Source: Sphaerulina vaccinii
Taxonomy: Eukaryota; Ascomycota; Dothideomycetes; Mycosphaerellales; Mycosphaerellaceae
Assembly (NCBI GenBank): GCA_022570795.1
Contig: JAKUDP010000008.1
Coordinates: 310,001 to 374,000 of the forward strand
Direction of reading: 5' to 3'
Length of the DNA: 64,000 bases
Below are positions 22,264-30,597 of this stretch, in pieces. The notes under the pieces were generated by a model, which saw only the letters and a program-made list of their open reading frames with translations, was not told where the DNA came from and did not search any database. The first letter of the stretch is position 1; every line of letters begins with the position of its first letter. The translations under genes were made by a program, and so were the position numbers.

Positions 22264-23739
22264 TTGGCGTCCACTTGTGTCGCTGTAGGAGAGATCTCAA
22301 CCGCCAGATTCGAGCAGTTGGATGATGAAACCAAAGGTGTGCTGCAGGATGCACTGGCAGGACTAGAAGTCTTGATCTACGATGCGGAAGAGTACACCGG
22401 GCCGCAAGATCAACACCACACACATGTCGTCGGGAAACCGAGGTCAAGAGGCTTCCGCAAATATCTCCTGCGCAGTTCGAAGGTGGATCTAGATGGTCTG
22501 AAGGAGCAGCTAGATTTGTGTCGGGAAACAGTTCGCAGAGCTGTGTACACACCTCAGAGGGACTCGTCCGTGTTGACGGAGGTCGCGACTGTGCAAGAGT
22601 GGCGCGTGAAGCCGGACAACACAGCCCACTTGCAGCGGCTGAGAGAGGTGTTGCAACTCCATGAGCAGGCGTGTTCATGCCACGAGTGTCACGGACCTGT
22701 GAAGGTCGCCTTCGGCCATGGTGTCAAGTACTTTGACAACACGATATCGTTCTCGCACTTCTATCAGTTATGCTTCCCGGACAGAGGGACCGAACTGCTC
22801 TGGCACTGGACAAAACTTAAGCTCCTAGAGGCGGAGATCGAGCAAGTGCAGGCAGCCACTCGAGTCACAGGCGTACGCATAGCAAAGTGCAACTTCCAGC
22901 CCTCGAACAGCTTCATTGGCTTATGCGCTGCCTTCTCAGCCAGCTTGGTCCTGGGGCTCTTGCATATCAATGAGACATCACTCATCAGCTCTGAACAGCA
23001 GAAATCAGGGCGACGTCTTGGCCTGACCTCCATCGCGGGCTCCTTAGACGAAAGCGCGGCAGTTCCTCTGCGAAATCTGTCGCGCAAAGAGCGAGTAGTT
23101 CTTGCGGTCACCTTAGTGTATACTTATCTGCATCTTAGTTCCACGTCATGGTGGCCAGATCATGAGACACGGACTAAATTGTACTTGGCAAGCTCGAAAG
23201 GACGTATCCATGTGCGACAGCCTTTCATCGAGTTGCGTTCATCAGACGAGGTCGAACCCCCGGATAGCATAGAGCATATGATCAACGCTCAGCGACCAAG
23301 TCTTCCCGCGCTGGGTTTCCTACTGCTTCAGGTCTGGAAAGGACGAAGCATAGTGAAAGAGTACAGCTCCATACAGGAAGCACTTCTCGAATGTGGTCGA
23401 GGCGAAACCGGAGACTACTGGCGTTGCGCCATTGATGCTTGTCTAACTGACCCAGTCTTAAAAGGCGCAGATCCGGACACCTTACGTGACAGCGCCTCGC
23501 TACGATCGGTGTATGTGCTGAAAGCGGTCAAGAGTCTGCAATGGCTAATGGAGAGATGCTGTCGGGTGAGCATGACTACGATACTCAAAAGCGTTGATGA
23601 TCATGGGTTGCCATGGGTTACTGAGGACTCTTTACGAGACTCAGGTCGCGAAGCAATGAGCACTCCGGTTCAGACGACTTCTGAACCATGGCAGCTTGCC
23701 AGCAAGACACCAAAGCTGGAGTGCTCAATGCTGCGATGA
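22264..23739 (+). CDS. DUF7580-type protein
   Basis: A 491-codon frame. The C-terminal half has the features of fungal DUF7580 proteins. These include LSRKERVVLAVTLVYTYLHL followed by STSWW, a RQPFIEL strand, the NAQRPSLPALGFLLLQVWKG helix, and a cysteine-containing GDYWRCAIDACL segment. Such proteins often travel with HeLo/prion-type or NLR genes in fungi, and this one is divergent from a C2H2 receptor-type gene. The family's usual N-terminal helical domain is not obvious upstream of 22264; an additional 5' exon overlapping the divergent gene's start cannot be excluded. Biochemical role unknown. Confidence 0.7.
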   Translation: MASTCVAVGEISTARFEQLDDETKGVLQDALAGLEVLIYDAEEYTGPQDQHHTHVVGKPRSRGFRKYLLRSSKVDLDGLKEQLDLCRETVRRAVYTPQRDSSVLTEVATVQEWRVKPDNTAHLQRLREVLQLHEQACSCHECHGPVKVAFGHGVKYFDNTISFSHFYQLCFPDRGTELLWHWTKLKLLEAEIEQVQAATRVTGVRIAKCNFQPSNSFIGLCAAFSASLVLGLLHINETSLISSEQQKSGRRLGLTSIAGSLDESAAVPLRNLSRKERVVLAVTLVYTYLHLSSTSWWPDHETRTKLYLASSKGRIHVRQPFIELRSSDEVEPPDSIEHMINAQRPSLPALGFLLLQVWKGRSIVKEYSSIQEALLECGRGETGDYWRCAIDACLTDPVLKGADPDTLRDSASLRSVYVLKAVKSLQWLMERCCRVSMTTILKSVDDHGLPWVTEDSLRDSGREAMSTPVQTTSEPWQLASKTPKLECSMLR

Positions 23740-23915
23740 CTGGGATGAGCTTATCACAATCTGCGGCACTCGAGAATCCAGAGCATGCTCATACATACTC
23801 AAGCCTTGCTGCGAACGGTTCTGGTCCACAACATTACGGCGCGCTGTATGGCGTCCAGAACAATTACTACGGCTATCACCCATGTGCAGACGACATGGCG
23901 AAGAATGACCGATGA
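23688..23915 (+). CDS. Small frame ending in a Gly/Asn/Gln motif (possible amyloid-type tail)
   Basis: A 75-codon frame overlaps the DUF7580 3' end in another phase. Its distal part reads NGSGPQHYGALYGVQNNYYGYHP, of which NGSGPQ and GVQNNYYG recall the short G-S-G-x-Q-N-N repeats (sigma or PP-type amyloid motifs) found at the ends of fungal NLR and effector proteins. It could be a 3' exon of the DUF7580 gene through an intron, a separate small gene, or chance. Treat as tentative. Confidence 0.3.
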   Translation: MAACQQDTKAGVLNAAMTGMSLSQSAALENPEHAHTYSSLAANGSGPQHYGALYGVQNNYYGYHPCADDMAKNDR

Positions 23916-24192
23916 TGCAGGACTCGCTAAGAACGGCCACTGTATGCCGATGTTGATCAGACATGTGGTCAGATTGCCATGGACACCGCACGTCACTTTA
24001 GCGCACGTCAGCTCAAAGTCTAAACTTCATCTTCGAGGTCCGAGCCCACACAGCCCACCATTTCTCCACAACAGCCTCGTCGCGTCTTCAGACGCGCTCA
24101 GACATCGCATCAATCATCAGCTATTGAGCAGGAACATCAAAGATCGCTCAGAATTCAGAAGCTGACTTTAGCATATCCATCACAAAAGCCGA

Positions 24193-24816
24193 ATGATGCC
24201 TTTCCTGGCGGAAGTTGAGCGCAAGTTCTGTGGCCTGGCAGTACCACATCTCACAGCAAATGCCGGTGTACCAGCTTTCCGGAGTCTGCGATTTCTTGGT
24301 GAAAAGAGCTTCCAGGACACATACTACGACAGCCAGAACAAGCTGTCGTACAGTGGTCTGTGGCTACGCAGAAGACAATTCGCAGGCAGTAGTCCCGGCT
24401 GGGAGGCAAAGTGTCGCATAGGTGGTGACTACAACAACTCCATCTTCGAGGAGCTCACGGATCTCTCGATCATCGCCAACCGTGTGGCAAGCATCACAGG
24501 CCAACACGAGCCAGCAACAAGTGACTTCGGCCTCAATGTCCTGGCACACTTGGCCACTCACCGAAAGTCATGGCTGGCCAATGAGCGGTTCAAGATTGTT
24601 GTCGACACAATGGACTTCGGACATGAGGTTGGCGAGGTAGAACTCGAACAACGTATTACACCGCCTGATCGTGAGTACGATGTCGAGTCGTGGAAGCAGC
24701 ATATTGTGCAAGACATGGATCGTCAGGTTCAAGACTTCATGAGCGAGTATCACTGGGCATTCAAGGCTGGTAAGCCTCAGGGCAAGCTGACAGCTTTCTT
24801 TGAGAGGCAGCATTGA
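24193..24816 (+). CDS. CYTH-domain triphosphatase-like protein (thiamine triphosphatase type)
   Basis: 207 aa without introns, about the length of eukaryotic ThTPases. The defining ExExK signature is at residues 7-11 (EVERK). Next come TYYDSQ, SGLWLRRR and WEAKCR, which supply the basic residues of the triphosphate tunnel, then GEVELEQRI with the acidic metal-binding strand. CYTH enzymes hydrolyse triphosphate-containing compounds in the cytosol; ThTPase acts on thiamine triphosphate, but substrates differ across the family. The gene converges on the viperin gene with 132 bp between the stops. Whether it acts on a nucleotide made by the neighbouring enzymes is inference. The Met at 24196 is an alternative start. 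Confidence 0.9.
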   Translation: MMPFLAEVERKFCGLAVPHLTANAGVPAFRSLRFLGEKSFQDTYYDSQNKLSYSGLWLRRRQFAGSSPGWEAKCRIGGDYNNSIFEELTDLSIIANRVASITGQHEPATSDFGLNVLAHLATHRKSWLANERFKIVVDTMDFGHEVGEVELEQRITPPDREYDVESWKQHIVQDMDRQVQDFMSEYHWAFKAGKPQGKLTAFFERQH

Positions 24817-24948
24817 AGTGGCTTGTTATGACTCGAAGCCAATCGCCGCGGCAATCTCATACTACTTCGCTATTTGACACGTTCCACTCTCCTCTGCGCA
24901 CTCGTGGAAACATCATGATCGACACTACTCAAAGAATCCATCCCTCGT

Positions 24949-26022
24949 TCACCACTCAAACTCCTTCGACTGCTGCTCACCCACGCAGCTCGAGGTAACT
25001 TGACCCGCCTGCCAATCATAAAGACCACCACGCTCATGAAAGCTCTCGATGTCCCAGAACACACTTGCAAGAGCCGGCTGAATACCAACCTCCAGGATCG
25101 ACTTCGATGGCTGTCGACCAGTGCGATCGAGAAAGCGCATGTACTCGTCCAAGATGAGGTATGACTTGGCCATGAGATGGTTAGGCTCCGGAACAAGAGA
25201 CTTCTGATGCTCATGCTTCTTGATGAAGTGATCGAACTGCTCGGAAGAAATGGTGAACTTGGTACCATCGCGAAGCCTCTGGTCTGAGTCGTTCTCTCCC
25301 TGAACGATGAGGACCTGAAAACACTTCCAGCGAGATGGCGCAAGTGCCGAGATGTGCTTGTTCATATCTTCCTCCCAGTTGAGCTTGCAGACCACTGTAT
25401 TGAGCTTAAACTTAATGCCGTAGTCATCACACCAAGACTTCACTCGATACAACTGCTCCACGTTGCGACCTGTGCCTCTTCCGATTTCCTTGTTTGCCTC
25501 CTCGTCAAAAGAGTCGCATGATATGGCGAGGATGTCGATGTTCTTGCCGTGACGCTGGAGGAAGCTCTCAGTCACCTTGCTCCCATTGCTGACGATCGAG
25601 ACAGATTCCACACCAATCTCCTTGCAGTAGTCGACAGCACGTCCGAGGAACCTCTGGTACATGAAGGGCTCGCCTCCAGCAAAGTTGATCTTGCGCATGC
25701 CGGCGTCTTTGAGTAGCTTGATACCCTTCATAGCATCTTCAATTGGCTGGATGTGTGATGTAGTGGCAGTGTGGAAGCAGAAACCACAAGACATGTTGCA
25801 TTGGCGTGTGAAGTGGTAATTGACCGAGATTGGTTTGTCACTTTCGACGGCTTCCTTCCGAGAAGCTGTGACATTGCTGGACGATGGAGAGGCCTTGCGA
25901 ACTTGACGGAAGTAGGATAAGACGCACCAAGCGAGTAAGACAGCTGCGATCGCGGACAGCGAGTACATCGACATATTGCAGGAATGGCGAAGAAGTGTGT
26001 CTGGTCGCGCGACTGGTCTCAC
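24949..26022 (-). CDS. Viperin (RSAD2-type) radical SAM enzyme, putative ddhCTP synthase
   Basis: 357 aa, no intron. Residues about 20-38 form a hydrophobic anchor, where animal viperin has its ER-binding helix. The radical SAM [4Fe-4S] motif C75-x3-C79-x2-C82 reads QCNMSCGFCFH. GGEP is at 116-119, with SIVSNGS, ILAISCDSFDEE and IGRGTGRN following. The segments LVPEPN, SYLILDEYMRFLDR and PSKSILEVG match viperin specifically rather than other radical SAM enzymes. The last residue is Trp, a position needed in viperin for Fe-S insertion by the CIA machinery. Known viperins convert CTP to 3'-deoxy-3',4'-didehydro-CTP, a chain terminator of viral polymerases. Head-to-head with a nucleotide kinase; tail-to-tail with a CYTH gene. 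The Met at 25974 is an alternative start. Confidence 0.93.
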   Translation of the reverse strand: MRPVARPDTLLRHSCNMSMYSLSAIAAVLLAWCVLSYFRQVRKASPSSSNVTASRKEAVESDKPISVNYHFTRQCNMSCGFCFHTATTSHIQPIEDAMKGIKLLKDAGMRKINFAGGEPFMYQRFLGRAVDYCKEIGVESVSIVSNGSKVTESFLQRHGKNIDILAISCDSFDEEANKEIGRGTGRNVEQLYRVKSWCDDYGIKFKLNTVVCKLNWEEDMNKHISALAPSRWKCFQVLIVQGENDSDQRLRDGTKFTISSEQFDHFIKKHEHQKSLVPEPNHLMAKSYLILDEYMRFLDRTGRQPSKSILEVGIQPALASVFWDIESFHERGGLYDWQAGQVTSSCVGEQQSKEFEW

Positions 26023-26252
26023 GAATCATGCCTTATCACAGTAGCAGGATGAGGATATATATAAGCAGAGTGACCCAAAAGTCGAAACACAAACGGACAA
26101 CCTAGCGTGACAGCAAACAGAGCAAAGCTTGTCAAGGATGCATGCATGTGCCAGGCAGACTAACCAGTGAATTCTGTTGAGTGCCTCACAGGCTCACAAC
26201 TTTGGAAAAACCAATTTACAGCACCTTCCACTCCATCAACATCGCTCTCGCA
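26023..26252. promoter_or_regulatory. Shared divergent promoter region of the viperin and kinase genes
   Basis: About 230 bp separate the two start codons, so both genes must be driven from this interval or from overlapping UTRs. A TATA-like GATATATATAAGC lies at about 26053-26065. No specific operator was recognised. Confidence 0.5.
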
Positions 26253-26982
26253 ATGCTCGTCTTCGTGATAGGTAGGTGCCTGATTTTGTGTAACCATGAA
26301 TATCCACATTCACTGATACCTTCTCCACAGGCGCTCCAGGATCCGGCAAGGGCACGCTCTGCAAGAAGTTATGCAAGGACTTTGACTACTCACATCTCTC
26401 GCTGGGCGACCATCTCAGAAATCTCCTGGAGACCAGACGTGAGACTTTCGAGCACCATGTCGTCAAGAACATCGAGAACAGCGAACTTCTGCCTACCCGG
26501 GACGTGATCCCCATCCTCAAGGCAGAGATACAAGGACGCAGCGCAAATGGACGCAAGGTTATCCTCCTTGATGGCTTTCCGCGTGACATCAAACAAGTCA
26601 AAACTGAAGAGAAGTGGCTGCAGCCTGATCTGGTACTCTTCTTCGATTGTCCAGGAGATATCGCTGAGCAGCGCTACCTCACCAGGTTTTATGTAGGACG
26701 CGACAGTGATCCGTATATCTTCAAGAAGAGATATGAGGAGTTCCAGGTGCTGAATAAGGATGTTCTCGAACATTACGAGCAAAAGGGCATCCTGATCACA
26801 GTAAGCAGTAAAACAAATGACACAGTGCTCCTCCTCTGACTCCTGTACAGGTCGATACTAGTAAGGATACAGACACGTCTTACGAGAGTTTGCTGAAGAC
26901 ACTGCGTGCTTCTAAGTTCGATCTTTGCGCAAGCGAAGGGCTGAGAAATGCCAGGCAGGGTCAGCCAGCCGAGGAGGCCTAG
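26253..26982 (+). CDS. UMP/CMP-kinase-like nucleoside monophosphate kinase
   Basis: Exons 26253-26271, 26331-26800 and 26851-26982 (206 aa); both introns are GT-AG. The first junction rebuilds the P-loop GAPGSGKGTLCKKL exactly. LSLGDHLRNLL, ILLDGFPRD and a short lid region with GRDSDPYIFKKRYEEF follow, an order typical of the adenylate/UMP-CMP kinase family with a short lid. The enzyme would phosphorylate a nucleoside monophosphate using ATP; base specificity cannot be read reliably. In vertebrates RSAD2 lies next to CMPK2, another nucleotide kinase (from the thymidylate-kinase group), so pairing a viperin with a kinase that feeds the CTP pool is a recurrent theme. The tail after ASEG is non-conserved. 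Confidence 0.9.
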
Positions 26983-27276
26983 TACGTCTCAAGTCGGGTG
27001 TGGAATCACGAGCAAGATTGCGTTCCAAGATCAGGCAGTCTTGCTGTTGCCCGGAATGTTCGTACTCCTGATACTCCTAATGTCGTCCGTACGGCATATT
27101 AGCGGAACCTTAATCAACGTTCAATTGAGGTCAATCACCACAGTGGAGCGGATCGTACACGTTCTGGTCTATGCTTTCTTCTGTTGTTCTGCTATCAATG
27201 TACTCCTGGAGTCGTTGTCACTCTATCGCTTTTGTCCTCCATGAAAGGTAGTAAAATGGGTCAATGCAACCTTGAC

Positions 27277-28179
27277 TCATTTCACGTTCCCGTTGTCTGC
27301 GATCTGCACAAGAGCTCCTTTCTCACCCTCGTCCTTCTTGTCGAGAGCAGCCATATCCTCGTCGCTGAGAGTGAAGTCGTAGATGTCCGCATTCTGCTTG
27401 ATTCTTGAAGGAGTGTCGCTCTTTGGCAGAGGTACCCAGTTCTTCTGCAAACAGTATCGTACCAGGACTTGAGGCGTTGACTTGCTGTGCTTCTCTGCAA
27501 TAGCCTTCAAATCCTTGTCATCAGCCTTCTGGTTGCGCACAAGTGGGCAGTACGCTTCTACTGCGATGCCGTTCTTGTGGCAATACTCCACAATCTCACG
27601 CTGTTGACACCAAGGATGGAGCTAGACAACATCAGTAGTGCCCATATAGAGAGCAAGATGAGAGCTTACCTCGAGTTGGTTCACATGCGGTGGCCATACC
27701 TTGGCATATGCCTTCATTGCCTCGATCATGCCAATTCCTGTATTGCTCATACCAATGGCTTGCACCTTGCCTTCATCAAGCAATCTCTCCATGGCTTGCC
27801 ACATGAGCTTTACTCCGTCAGCACCTGAACTGACATTGTGAATCAAGAGCAAATCCAAGTAGCCATCCTCTCCAGTAATCTTCTTCACACTCTCCAGAGC
27901 TTTCTGATAAGTCGATTCGAGATCCTCGGCCGGAGACAAAATCTTGCTTGTCAAGTAGACGTCCTTTCGAGGAACTCCAGATTTGCGAACAGCTTCTCCA
28001 ACTTCGACTTCATTTCCGTAGACTTGAGCAGTGTCAATGTGTCGATAGCCAGCTTCCAGTGCTGAGAGACATGATTGGACCGTTTTGTCGTTAGGACTGT
28101 CCCAGACTCCGAACCCGAGCGAAGGAAGACTAGTGCCTGACCTGAGAGGTGTGGTAGAGCTGAGCTGTAGTTTGGCCAT
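27277..28179 (-). CDS. Aldo-keto reductase
   Basis: Exons 28179-27670 and 27621-27277 (284 aa), with one phase-0 intron whose removal reads NQLE-LHPWCQQREIVEYC. NAD(P)H-dependent reductase of carbonyl compounds with a TIM-barrel fold. The catalytic tetrad is visible: D49 (GYRHIDTA), Y54 (QVYGN), K79 (LTSKI) and H114 (LLIHN). The coenzyme region IPLPKS is represented by VPLPKSDTPSRIKQN. Size and motif order fit small fungal AKRs (xylose or glycerol dehydrogenase-like, or prostaglandin F synthase-like group). Substrate unknown. Confidence 0.93.
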
Positions 28180-28933
28180 TTTGTGAGTAGGATGAGTCTA
28201 GAATTGCTTTTCAGTATCGCAGAAGTGCTGTAGCTGCTGTCTGTCCCAAACATCTATTACACGCTCATTGCGAGCGGGCTCCACTTCATGAGCGAATCAA
28301 AGAGCGTTCCAAAGCCATATTTGCCAAGGAGAGGATATCAACACAACTCTCCTCGTATGTGAGAAGAGGCTTCGAGTGCTTGATGGAACTAGGTCTCGGC
28401 TTGGGTCGTTACGGAGTTCTCGCTGATATCGAGAAGGCATTGTTTGGAACAAGGCGTGCTGAGTACGATGGAGGAGATTTCAGACGCGTAGTCTCCCAGC
28501 GATCAGTCAGCAAGCCACCAAAACCCTGTCAACCGCATCGCGACTTCCTTGCACAAACGCGAAGCAAGGCATCCTCAGAACCATCAACATCACCTTGCAA
28601 CAGATCAGATGTCATGGTCAGCACTACCATCGTTCGTCTCTTATACAACATTATACACAACTATGCCGATATTTGCACGCCGTATTGTCTCGCGATGGAC
28701 CAATAATCACCGCCCACCCTGAACCGAGAAAGAACACGCAAGCATCTGGGGAGACATGCGTATCGTCCATAGTTCGGTGTTACAGCACTCAAGTGGCTGC
28801 TCACGGCCACGAAGCAGTCGACGACATGAAGCCACAGTATCGTAAGCTACTGTTCTCTTCATCTCTCTTCGTCATGTCTTCGCCTCTGGAGCACGATCCA
28901 TTGCCGCAGTCTTTCTGTTATACCTGAGCGAGC
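28180..28933. other. Intergenic stretch between the AKR and DUF3431 genes
   Basis: Divergent promoters are expected here. Short frames (for example 28359-28706, +) show no family resemblance, and I do not call them. Confidence 0.5.
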
Positions 28934-30355
28934 ATGTATCAGCGTTTCTTCATATTCGTGCTCACTGCAGCGACATTATCTGGATTTCTTCTCGTTTCTT
29001 TCCACATTACCGAAAAAGACTTTCTACGTAAGATACATATCCCATCTTGGACTGGCCTATCTTCTTCAGCCAAGCACGAAACGACAAGTAGTACAGATAG
29101 TGGGAGGGAAAGGACACAGAATGTCCTCCTCGGAGCTCCACTTGCTGCAACAAGACCATCTACATACGGACTTCCAGTTCACAAACCACAACCGAACAGT
29201 TCTCAACCAATTACCTCCGGACCTAAAGCAGTCCTCGTCCTAGCAACAACAGCAGAAACCGATAATGACTGGCTTCACTATGAACTGGGCGACATCCTCA
29301 CCCCTGAATATGGCTACAGTGCAGAAATCTACGTAACAGACGACCAAAATGCTCCTCTCCATACCCCAGCAAACAAAGGCCACGAAGCAATGGCCTACTT
29401 GACCTACATCATCGACACATATCACAACCTCCCTCCATTTTCCATCTTCTTGCATGGCCATAGAGAAGCTTGGCACAACAATGTCATGCTAGACATGAGC
29501 ACCTCGGAAATGATCCGCAACCTCCGTCTGGATAAGGTGGAGAAAGATGGCTACTTCAATTTACGTTGCCATTTCAATCCAGGCTGTCCGGCACACTTGT
29601 ATCCTTTTGCTACAGAGTACGATTCCGAGAAGTCCGAAGAACTTCTCATCAAAGATGCTTGGATGGAAGTCTTCCAGGTCGCGGAAGATCAAGTCCCACA
29701 TGTTCTAGCACAAGCATGTTGTTCTCAATTTGCAGTCACAGCTGACAGGATCCGAATGCTACCTCTGGAGAAATATGTCCATTTCCGAGATTGGTTGCTC
29801 AAAAGTGACTTGACCGATTATCTCAGCGGAAGGATGTTTGAGTATTTCTGGCAGTATATGCTCAATGGCACCCCAGTGTTCTGTCCTGATCCGAGAGTCT
29901 GTTATTGTGAAGGCTATGGCGTCTGTTTCGAAGCGGCTGGAGAGTATGATAGTTGGTTTGAGTTGAAGGGAGAGTTGGATAAGTATGAGGACCAATTGCA
30001 AGCTTGGTATAAATGGCAGGAAGATAAGACGAAGGAGAAGAGAGAAGCACCACTTGGGCTCGGGGAGCCGCGAGTTGAACTGGAAGGGAATAAGGCGAAG
30101 GCAGAAGAGTGGATGAAACTGGGAGCGGGTGTGAGCTACTATCGCAAGAAGAAGGTAGTAGCAACTTCGCCTTTATATGAACCACCCAAGGATCGAGGTG
30201 CTTGGTTGATTCGTGAGATAGATAAGATCCGAGCGGAGCTGGAGAGGAGGAAGCAGAGTGCTATGGCGATTGGAGCTGATGAGGCGAAGAGAGAACGCGC
30301 TTTGCATGATTTGGTGGGAGCTGAGTTGCCTGTTACTGAGAGTCAGAGTCGGTGA
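28934..30355 (+). CDS. DUF3431 domain, type II membrane protein
   Basis: 473 aa, no intron. A hydrophobic segment at residues 4-25 (FFIFVLTAATLSGFLLVSF) should act as a signal anchor. A Ser/Thr-rich stem and the DUF3431 domain follow. The domain shows VLVLATTAETDNDWLHYEL at its start, then GHEAMAYLTYIIDTYHNLPPFSIFLHGHREAWHN, CCSQFAVTADRIRMLPLEKY and an FEYFWQYMLNG helix, with cysteine-rich CPDPRVCYCEGYGVC. The family is thought to be Golgi or secretory-pathway and related to glycosyltransferases; no activity is established. The C-terminal 100 residues are charged and coiled-coil-like (ELERRKQ...). Confidence 0.88.
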   Translation: MYQRFFIFVLTAATLSGFLLVSFHITEKDFLRKIHIPSWTGLSSSAKHETTSSTDSGRERTQNVLLGAPLAATRPSTYGLPVHKPQPNSSQPITSGPKAVLVLATTAETDNDWLHYELGDILTPEYGYSAEIYVTDDQNAPLHTPANKGHEAMAYLTYIIDTYHNLPPFSIFLHGHREAWHNNVMLDMSTSEMIRNLRLDKVEKDGYFNLRCHFNPGCPAHLYPFATEYDSEKSEELLIKDAWMEVFQVAEDQVPHVLAQACCSQFAVTADRIRMLPLEKYVHFRDWLLKSDLTDYLSGRMFEYFWQYMLNGTPVFCPDPRVCYCEGYGVCFEAAGEYDSWFELKGELDKYEDQLQAWYKWQEDKTKEKREAPLGLGEPRVELEGNKAKAEEWMKLGAGVSYYRKKKVVATSPLYEPPKDRGAWLIREIDKIRAELERRKQSAMAIGADEAKRERALHDLVGAELPVTESQSR

Positions 30356-30597
30356 CATTGAACACATTGATATCCATAGATGATAGACATGATACCCCAA
30401 TGCGAATGTTGTGAATGCTGTATACTATCATGATATCTCAGTTATTCAACGAGTCAACAATGGCCAAGATCGGGGTAATGCAGTGTCATGAGCGTGATGA
30501 GTCAGCGGAAACTTACACGAGTCGGGCTTCTTACTTTGAGTACCTTCCACTTCTCACTTCTCACTATCTTCTCGCACAGACAAGGACAACCAACAAC

